From assembly GCA_028291285.1 (NCBI GenBank), contig JAQGIJ010000002.1, positions 1-11,633 of the forward strand: DNA of 11,633 nucleotides. Reading direction: 5' to 3'. Each line of letters starts with the position of its first letter. Positions within the stretch are counted from its first letter, which is position 1. This document shows, in pieces, positions 6,170 to 11,633 of the stretch. This DNA is from Phenylobacterium sp. Lineage in GTDB: Bacteria > Pseudomonadota > Alphaproteobacteria > Caulobacterales > Caulobacteraceae. The notes beneath the pieces are model-generated. The model made no database searches. It was not told the origin of the DNA and worked only from the letters and a program-made list of their open reading frames with translations. The position numbers and the translations under genes are program-made.

Positions 6170-7189
6170 TCACAACCCCGCCGAGGCGCGCGTGGCGGCT
6201 TTCAGCAACGGGGCGCCGGGGATCGGCGGCGCGCCGGACGGCAGGGGCGCGCCGGGATCGCGCAGGAAGCCCAGCACGTCGCGCCAGACCGTCGGCCCCT
6301 GGTGGTCGCGCATCAACAGGTGGTAGCCCGCCGCATAGTAGGCGCTCTGGTCGGTGGGCTTCAGCCGCCGCGCGGCGTGCAAGGCGGCGTGCTTGGGGAT
6401 GATGTCGTCGTGCGCGCCGTAGAGGTAGAGCGTCGGCGGCGCGATCCGGCCGACCGCCTCGCTCCCACGGTCCATCAGGTCCACCAGGCCATAGAGGGTG
6501 TCCGACCGCGCGCCCCAGACCATCAGCGGATCGCGGCTCATGGCGATCAGCTCCTCGCGATTGTCGGTGGGCTTGATCTTGCGGGTGAGCCAGTGCGGCG
6601 GGGTGTAGATCCTGCCGGCGGTGAAGTTGGCGGCGAACCACAGCAGCGTCTTGTTCGGCAGCGGCTGCTCGCGCCACCCCCAGACGGCAGGGGACAGCAG
6701 GACCACCCGGTCGGCGGCCGGCGGGCGGTCGGAGGCGAAGGCCTCGGCGGCGACGGCCCCGCCCATGCTCTCGCCGACCACCGCGATCAGGGCGCGGGGA
6801 TACCTCTGCCGGGCCAGCGCCACGACGGTGCGCAGGTCCTCCTCCATCAGGGCGTCGCCGGCCCAGACGCCGCGGCCGGGCGAGCGGCCGAAGCCGCGCT
6901 GGTCGTAGGCCAGCGTCGTCACCCCCTGCTCGGCCCACCAGGGGCCCGCCAGATGGAAGGCGTTGGCGTAGTCGTTCATCCCATGGAGGCCGACGATCAC
7001 CGCCCAGGGGTCGCCGGCGGTCTCCCAGGCGGAGAGGCCGAGCCGCGCGCCGTCGAAGCTCACGACCGCGTCGCGCTCCAGGTGAGGGCCGGCGAAGCCG
7101 ATCGGCGGCGCGCCCGGCGCCTGGACCAGCATCGGCGTGCAGGCGGCGAGCGCCATGGCGGCGGCGAGGGCGGCGAGGAAGCGCGTCAT
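6170..7189 (-). CDS. alpha/beta-hydrolase lipoprotein (monoacylglycerol lipase-like)
   Basis: A 339-residue serine hydrolase predicted to be a lipoprotein. Residues 1-17 (MTRFLAALAAAMALAAC) are a type II signal peptide with lipobox LAAC, so Cys17 would be lipidated and the enzyme anchored to a membrane facing the periplasm. Catalytic features: oxyanion region GLHGMNDYANAF (67-78), YDQRGFGRS (95-103), nucleophile elbow GESMGG with Ser141, acidic residue at Asp261/262 in GAHDDIIP, and His290 in AAGYHLL. This order and the 'lysophospholipase' appearance fit COG2267-type esterases and lipases; the substrate is unknown, though a lipid ester is plausible. The C-terminus (312-339) is Pro/Ala-rich and probably disordered. 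The ATG at 7189 overlaps the stop of the preceding UDG-family gene by four bases (ATGA), so translation is likely coupled. Confidence 0.88.
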   Translation of the reverse strand: MTRFLAALAAAMALAACTPMLVQAPGAPPIGFAGPHLERDAVVSFDGARLGLSAWETAGDPWAVIVGLHGMNDYANAFHLAGPWWAEQGVTTLAYDQRGFGRSPGRGVWAGDALMEEDLRTVVALARQRYPRALIAVVGESMGGAVAAEAFASDRPPAADRVVLLSPAVWGWREQPLPNKTLLWFAANFTAGRIYTPPHWLTRKIKPTDNREELIAMSRDPLMVWGARSDTLYGLVDLMDRGSEAVGRIAPPTLYLYGAHDDIIPKHAALHAARRLKPTDQSAYYAAGYHLLMRDHQGPTVWRDVLGFLRDPGAPLPSGAPPIPGAPLLKAATRASAGL

Positions 7190-7764
7190 GCGGTGAGGAT
7201 CTGGTGGGTGCGGTCGCGAAGATACGGGAGAACCTCGGCCGCGAACCAGGGGTTGCGGGCGAGCCAGCCGCTGTTTCGCCAGGAGGGATGCGGCAGCGGC
7301 AGCATATGCGGCGGCTGCGCCCGCCAGGCGCGCACCACCTCGGTCATCGGCCGCCGGTCCTGCAGCGTCCAGGCCTGGGCGTAGCCGCCGACCAGCAGGG
7401 TCAGCTCCACCTTGGGCAGTTCGGCGATGAGGCGCGCGCGCCAGAGCTCTGCGCACTTCTTCGGGGGCGGATGGTCGCCGCCCTTGGGGTTCGTGCCCGG
7501 GAAGCAGAAGGCCATGGCTGCCACGCCGATCGCCGGATGGCCGTAGAAGGTCGCGCGGTCGACGCCCATCCAGCCGCGCAGCCGGTCGCCCGAGGGATCG
7601 TCGAACGTCAGCCCGCTCTCGTGCACCAGCCGCCCCGGCGCCTGGCCGCAGATCAGCAGCCGCGTCTCAGCCGAGACCCGCACCACCGGCCGGGGTTCGT
7701 GCGGCAGCTCGCCCGCGCAGGCGCGGCAGGTGGCGATCTCGGCGAGGACGGCGTCGAGGCTCAT
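7186..7764 (-). CDS. uracil-DNA glycosylase superfamily protein, probable Fe-S type
   Basis: A 192-residue single-domain protein of the UDG superfamily. Motif 1 is CGQAPGR (39-45), followed by TFDDPSGDRLRGWMG (53-67); the late motif is HPSWRN (159-164). Cysteines 13 and 16 (CRAC), 87 and 104 are arranged CX2C...CX16C, the pattern that binds a [4Fe-4S] cluster in family 4/5-type UDGs, so a cluster is likely. It lacks the KRRLH loop of the UdgX gene elsewhere in this window, so a covalent mechanism is not expected. Whether it excises uracil, or another base, is not shown. The ATG at 7764 was chosen because the family's N-terminal helix and CxxC start just after it; an in-frame GTG at 7791, preceded by a better purine run, would add nine residues. 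It follows the DUF3253 gene by 35 bases and overlaps the hydrolase gene by four. Confidence 0.87.
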   Translation of the reverse strand: MSLDAVLAEIATCRACAGELPHEPRPVVRVSAETRLLICGQAPGRLVHESGLTFDDPSGDRLRGWMGVDRATFYGHPAIGVAAMAFCFPGTNPKGGDHPPPKKCAELWRARLIAELPKVELTLLVGGYAQAWTLQDRRPMTEVVRAWRAQPPHMLPLPHPSWRNSGWLARNPWFAAEVLPYLRDRTHQILTA

Positions 7765-7799
7765 CGGCCCAATGTAGGGTCCAGGAACCACGCCCGCCC

Positions 7800-8044
7800 T
7801 CAGCCCTCCGGCAGCCTCAGCCGGTAGACGCCCTTGAAGGTTTCGGGATCGGCCGGCTTGTTGTGGCGGGTGATCACCAGCCGGTCCTGCCGCGCCAGGC
7901 CCACGGCGGTGGCGCGGACCTGACCCAGCAGCCTGCGCCAGCCCTCGGGATCCACCGCGCGGGCGACCGCCTCGGGCGAGACCGACTTGCCCGGCGCGGC
8001 CCTGGCCAGCAGATCGAAGATGGCGGCCTCGACGCCTTCGCTCA

Positions 8045-8045
<1 letters not shown>
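7800..8045 (-). CDS. DUF3253 small protein
   Basis: An 81-residue soluble protein that resembles the DUF3253 family throughout: IFDLLARAAPGKSVSPEAVARAV, then WRRLLGQVRATAVGLARQDRLVITR and the closing KGVYRLRLPEG. The layout of a helical N-terminal part, a 'PEAVARAV' helix pair and a basic strand pair looks like a small winged-helix fold, so nucleic-acid binding is possible, but I know of no demonstrated function. Its length is normal for the family. The ATG at 8045 shares one base with the TGA of the acyl-CoA dehydrogenase gene (TGATG), indicating coupled translation in the same operon, and the UDG-family gene follows closely. An association with the DNA-repair neighbour is suggested by position only. 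Confidence 0.85.
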
Positions 8046-9193
<1,148 letters not shown>

Positions 9194-9215
9194 GAGCGTC
9201 TTCTCCCCGTGGGTC

Positions 9216-9761
9216 TCAGTTGCAGGATTTGTCGTCAGGGGCCGGCGTGAAGCTCGCGAGCGCCACGGCGACGACGGGCACGGGCCAGGTCTGGTAGTTC
9301 GTCCCGTCCGCCGGAACCGCGCACACCTTCACGGTCGCCGGATGCAGGCCGCCGTCGGCGGAGTAGGCGAGGATCCCGGCGCGATAGGCGACCGCGTGGT
9401 CGAGGCCGTTCCAGATCTTCAGGTAGGAGGCGGACTTCTCGGCCGACCCGTCGAGGGCGGCGGCGAGCTGGCCGGGCTTGGGCGCCGCGAAGCTCTCCTG
9501 CACGGCGCCGGCGGGGTGGGCGACGGCGAGTGGGCCCTTCTGCACCTCGTCCAGCACCGGCGCGCCCTTGTCGTCCAGGTGGAACAGCGCGCGCTCGCCG
9601 AACACCACCTGCAGCGCCGGTCCCTCGACGATCCTGGTGTGCGGATCGAAGGCGGGCGCGGGCGCCGGGGCGGCCTGCTTCGGCGCGGCCTGCGCCGGCG
9701 CGCGGTGGGCGCGCGCCGCGCCGCTGGCCGCCAGCATCAGGGCGAGGACCGCGCTCAGCAT
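9216..9761 (-). CDS. secreted protein of unknown function
   Basis: I do not recognise a family. The 181-residue product has a signal peptide (MLSAVLALMLAASGAARA, cleavage near residue 18), then an Ala/Pro/Gln-rich linker (19-39) and a compact domain from about residue 40 to the end. That domain has beta-type segments (ALQVVFGERALFHLDD, LKIWNGLDHAVAYRAGILAY, TVKVCAVPADGTNYQTWP, VPVVAVALASFTPAP) and two cysteines, Cys147 and Cys180, that could form a disulfide in the periplasm. The ATG at 9761 is chosen because it gives the signal peptide and has a GGAG about nine bases upstream; the open frame continues further upstream without a better start. It is the first gene of the apparent operon that continues with the acyl-CoA dehydrogenase, 22 bases downstream. 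Confidence 0.75.
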   Translation of the reverse strand: MLSAVLALMLAASGAARAHRAPAQAAPKQAAPAPAPAFDPHTRIVEGPALQVVFGERALFHLDDKGAPVLDEVQKGPLAVAHPAGAVQESFAAPKPGQLAAALDGSAEKSASYLKIWNGLDHAVAYRAGILAYSADGGLHPATVKVCAVPADGTNYQTWPVPVVAVALASFTPAPDDKSCN

Positions 9762-9827
9762 GGTGCGCGCTCCACATCGACGGCGCTGGTGCGGCCTTGC
9801 ATGCTGGCTCCCGACGGCTAAGCAGGA

Positions 9828-9845
9828 CCGGCCTGCCGCGGCCGG
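9828..9845. repeat. inverted repeat in a divergent intergenic region
   Basis: CCGGCC (9828-9833) and GGCCGG (9840-9845) form a perfect 6-base stem around TGCCGC. It lies in the 149-base gap between the divergent secreted-protein and thioesterase genes, where both promoters should be. It could be an operator, but short GC palindromes are common in this composition. I found no convincing promoter elements in the rest of this gap. Confidence 0.3.
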
Positions 9846-9910
9846 CAAACTAGTGAGCGGAGCGGCCGGGGGCAAACCCTTCGGGCGCCGGAGAAGGCTG
9901 GCGAGGGGCG

Positions 9911-10378
9911 ATGGACGGCGAGACGGCGGACGATCCCTTCGGCGGACGGCTGCGCGAGGTGCGCGAAGGCCCCTGGGCCGGCTGGAGGATGTACTGGGAG
10001 AACGATCCCTTCGAGGACATCACCGGGCCCTTCTACTGGCGGCGCGAGGCGGACGGGGCGATCCGCTGCGCCTTCCGCGCCGAGCGCAAGCATTTGAACG
10101 GCTCGGGCTTCCTCCACGGCGGCTGCATCATGACCTTCGCCGACTACGCCCTCTTCGAGATCGGCCGCGAGGCCCTGGGCGACCAGCGCGGCGTCACCGC
10201 CACCTTCAACGGTGAGTTCGTGGGCGCGGTCTCCGAGGGCCAGCTGGTGGAATGCACCGGCGAGGTGGTGAAGGGCGGCAAGAGCCTGGTCTTCGTCCGC
10301 GCCCTGATCACCGGCGACGGCGAGCCGGTGATGAGCTTCTCCGGCGTCATCAAGAAGGTCGGTCCCCGCAAGCCCTAA
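9911..10378 (+). CDS. PaaI-family hotdog-fold thioesterase
   Basis: A 155-residue single hotdog domain, the usual length for PaaI/YbgC-like acyl-CoA thioesterases, which hydrolyse acyl- or aryl-acyl-CoA to free acid and CoA in the cytoplasm. The signature is LNGSGFLHGGCIMTFADYALF (62-82), with His69-Gly70-Gly71 at the start of the hotdog helix and Asp78 near the expected catalytic acid. The strands that follow (VTATFNGEFVGAV, LVECTGEVVKGGKSLVFVRALI, PVMSFSGVIKKV) are the normal continuation. The N-terminal 40 residues, with Trp-rich GPWAGWRMYW, are longer than in the minimal family. Substrate unknown. The start at 9911 follows a GAGGGG purine run only two bases away, with another AAGG further upstream, so spacing is not ideal. 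The gene converges on the GST gene with a 21-base gap. Confidence 0.9.
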   Translation: MDGETADDPFGGRLREVREGPWAGWRMYWENDPFEDITGPFYWRREADGAIRCAFRAERKHLNGSGFLHGGCIMTFADYALFEIGREALGDQRGVTATFNGEFVGAVSEGQLVECTGEVVKGGKSLVFVRALITGDGEPVMSFSGVIKKVGPRKP

Positions 10379-10399
10379 GGCGGGAACCAGGGAGCGGAT

Positions 10400-11023
10400 C
10401 TACGCCGGGCCGCCGGCTTTCGCCGCAGGGCGGGCGCGCATGGTCTCGGCCCAGCGGCCGAGGTTGGTCAGCGCCTCGGGCGGGCGGAAGCGGATCAGCC
10501 GGGCGAAGTCGACGCCGAAGAAGGCGATGATGTCGGCGATGGTGATGCGCTCGGCGGCCAGCCAGTCGCGGCCCGCCAGCCGCTGGTCCAGCACCTCCAG
10601 CCCCTTCATCCCCGCTGCGTGCTGGTAGTCGGCCACCGCCGGGTTCTGCGTTTCGAGCGCCGCTAAGGGCGGAGCGGTGTGGCGCACCCACTGCATCATC
10701 GGCGTGGCCACCAGCATCTCGGCCCGGCGCGTCCACATCTCGATCTCGGCGGTCTCCTGCGGATCACGGCCGAACAGGTTGGGCTGGGGATAGCGGCTCT
10801 CGAGATAGCGGCAGATGGCGATGGATTCGGTGATCACCGTGCCGCAGTCGAGCTCCAGCGCCGGCACCTGCGGCAGCCCCGCCTTGGCCAGGTAGTCCGC
10901 CTGCTTGTGCTCGCCTGCGATGAGGTTGAGCTGGCTGATCTCGATGTCGGAGACGCCCTTCTCGGCCATCACCCAGCGGACCCGGCGCGGATTGGGCGCG
11001 AGCGGCGTGTCGTAGAGCTTCAT
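10400..11023 (-). CDS. glutathione S-transferase family protein
   Basis: A 207-residue cytoplasmic GST: thioredoxin-like domain (about 1-78) and all-helical domain (about 88-200). GLPQVPALEL (49-58) contains the conserved cis-Pro54, and TESIAICRYLE (65-75) contains the Glu-Ser pair that holds the gamma-glutamyl group of glutathione. ITIADIIAF (160-168) is the N-capping region of the C-terminal domain, with Asp164. The N-terminus reads LAPNPRRVRW (8-17): the place where many bacterial GSTs have a catalytic Ser is Ala9 here, so the activating residue is unclear (Thr6 or backbone groups are options). The start at 11023 is fixed by an AGGAGG ribosome-binding site (11029-11034) five bases upstream. 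It lies downstream of the nucleoside transporter gene in the same direction, with a 74-base gap holding a possible own promoter. Confidence 0.92.
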   Translation of the reverse strand: MKLYDTPLAPNPRRVRWVMAEKGVSDIEISQLNLIAGEHKQADYLAKAGLPQVPALELDCGTVITESIAICRYLESRYPQPNLFGRDPQETAEIEMWTRRAEMLVATPMMQWVRHTAPPLAALETQNPAVADYQHAAGMKGLEVLDQRLAGRDWLAAERITIADIIAFFGVDFARLIRFRPPEALTNLGRWAETMRARPAAKAGGPA

Positions 11024-11057
11024 GGCGGCCTCCTCTTACCACTGAGGAGCAGCACGA

Positions 11058-11074
11058 CCGGTCACTTCCGGTCA
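11058..11074. repeat. 10-bp-period direct repeat upstream of the GST gene
   Basis: CCGGTCA occurs twice, at 11058-11064 and 11068-11074, one helical turn apart; the first copy also lies in the 8-base palindrome GACCGGTC (11056-11063). On the minus strand it overlaps TTGACCG (11075-11069), a 6 of 7 match to the Caulobacter -35, but the -10 placed 15 bases on (GCTGCTCC) is poor. It may be a regulator site for the GST gene. Confidence 0.35.
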
Positions 11075-11077
11075 AGC

Positions 11078-11099
11078 GAGCCCGCGCGCCGCCGGGCTC
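11078..11099 (-). terminator. stem-loop at the end of the nucleoside transporter gene
   Basis: GAGCCCG (11078-11084) and CGGGCTC (11093-11099) form a perfect 7-base GC-rich stem with an 8-base loop. It overlaps the transporter's TGA stop (11100-11098). No T-run follows on the minus strand, so it is not a standard intrinsic terminator; it could still pause transcription or protect the 3' end. Confidence 0.35.
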
Positions 11100-11633
11100 A
11101 GCCGAACAGGACGGCCGGCAGCAGGCCGACGATGGAGGCGGTGAGGCAGGTCGCCAGGAAGCCGACGAACATCGCCTTCCAGACCAGCGAGATGACCTCG
11201 CTCCGGCGCTCCGGCACGAGCACCGTGTAGCCGGCGACATTGATGCCGACGGAGGCGATGTTGGCGAAGCCGCAGAGGGCATAGGTCATGATCACCCGGG
11301 TGCGCTCGCTGAGCGCGCCGGCCGGGGCCGCGCCCAGCTGGATGAAGGCCGAGAACTCGGTCAGCACCAGCTTCACGCCCAGGAGCGCGCCCGCCGCCGG
11401 CGCGTCGCGCCAGGGCACGCCCATCGCCCAGGCGAGCGGAGCGAGGAGAAGGCCCAGCCCTCGCTCGATCGAGAGCGGCGCCCCGCCGATGGCGGGCGCG
11501 AGACCCAGGAGCTTGTCGGCCATGGCCGCCAGCGCCACGAAGACGATCAGCGTCGCGCCGACGTTGAGCACGATCTGCAGCCCGTCGCCGATCCCCTTGA
11601 TCAAGGCGTCCACGGAGCTCTCGTAGACCTTGT
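11098..11633 (-). CDS. concentrative nucleoside transporter (CNT/NupC family), C-terminal part
   Basis: The last 177 residues of an inner-membrane nucleoside transporter; the gene runs off the right edge of the window (reading begins ...KVYESSVDALIKGIGDGLQ). CNT proteins import nucleosides with protons or sodium. The visible part shows the family's C-terminal helices and its two key motifs: LTEFSAF, whose Glu contacts the nucleoside ribose in characterised CNTs, and YALCGFANIASVGI, with the conserved Asn and Ser. Hydrophobic segments LNVGATLIVFVALAAMA and AMFVGFLATCLTASIVGLLPAV are membrane helices. An in-frame GTG at 11613 falls inside conserved sequence and is not the start. The TGA stop lies inside a GC-rich stem-loop; the GST gene follows after 74 bases in the same direction. 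Confidence 0.93.
   Translation of the reverse strand, partial: KVYESSVDALIKGIGDGLQIVLNVGATLIVFVALAAMADKLLGLAPAIGGAPLSIERGLGLLLAPLAWAMGVPWRDAPAAGALLGVKLVLTEFSAFIQLGAAPAGALSERTRVIMTYALCGFANIASVGINVAGYTVLVPERRSEVISLVWKAMFVGFLATCLTASIVGLLPAVLFG

Noticed and set aside
9797..9824. TTGCATG-N13-GCTAAGCA as a + strand promoter for the thioesterase gene
   Set aside because: Only about 4 of 7 informative positions match in each element, and it would leave a leader of about 80 bases; compatible with chance.

Overview
The window is very GC-rich, densely packed bacterial chromosome with GC-ending codons, overlapping start/stop codons and little intergenic space. The gene content (BA14K-like small secreted protein, DUF3253, Glu/Leu/Phe/Val dehydrogenase, PaaI thioesterase, CNT transporter), a LexA box of the GTTC-N7-GTTC type, and a promoter close to the Caulobacter housekeeping consensus all point to an alphaproteobacterium, probably Caulobacteraceae (Caulobacter/Phenylobacterium-like). 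That placement is inference; no rRNA is present. I see no tRNA, CRISPR array, insertion sequence or phage module, and no gene-free stretch longer than about 180 bases.

Layout. Left edge: the last codons of a + strand gene (1-71), then two small minus-strand genes, an unknown 86-residue protein (113-373) and a secreted 91-residue BA14K-like protein (441-716). Next is the most interesting unit, a minus-strand two-gene operon: a radical SAM protein with a C-terminal helix-hairpin-helix and a terminal QLSLF clamp-binding-like motif (2296-3522), coupled by a TGATG overlap to a DUF4130-UdgX fusion (800-2296). Its upstream region carries an alphaproteobacterial LexA box placed exactly between a good -35 and -10, and the predicted transcript would begin at or within a few bases of the start codon. 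The unit therefore looks like an SOS-inducible, leaderless DNA-repair operon.

A + strand MFS transporter (3697-5028) converges, with a 7-base gap, on a leucine-dehydrogenase-like gene (5036-6106). Upstream of that gene lies a compact minus-strand run transcribed from 9761 down to 6170: secreted unknown protein, acyl-CoA dehydrogenase, DUF3253 protein, a second UDG-superfamily protein with four candidate Fe-S cysteines, and an alpha/beta-hydrolase lipoprotein. Three of its junctions overlap or nearly touch (TGATG, ATGA, short gap), so it is probably one transcript.

Right part: a + strand PaaI-like thioesterase (9911-10378) diverges from that operon and converges on a glutathione S-transferase gene (10400-11023). 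Upstream of the GST, in the same direction, is the 3' part of a concentrative nucleoside transporter gene (11098 to the window edge). The two UDG-superfamily genes lie about 5 kb apart in different transcription units; nothing in the sequence ties them functionally beyond family membership.
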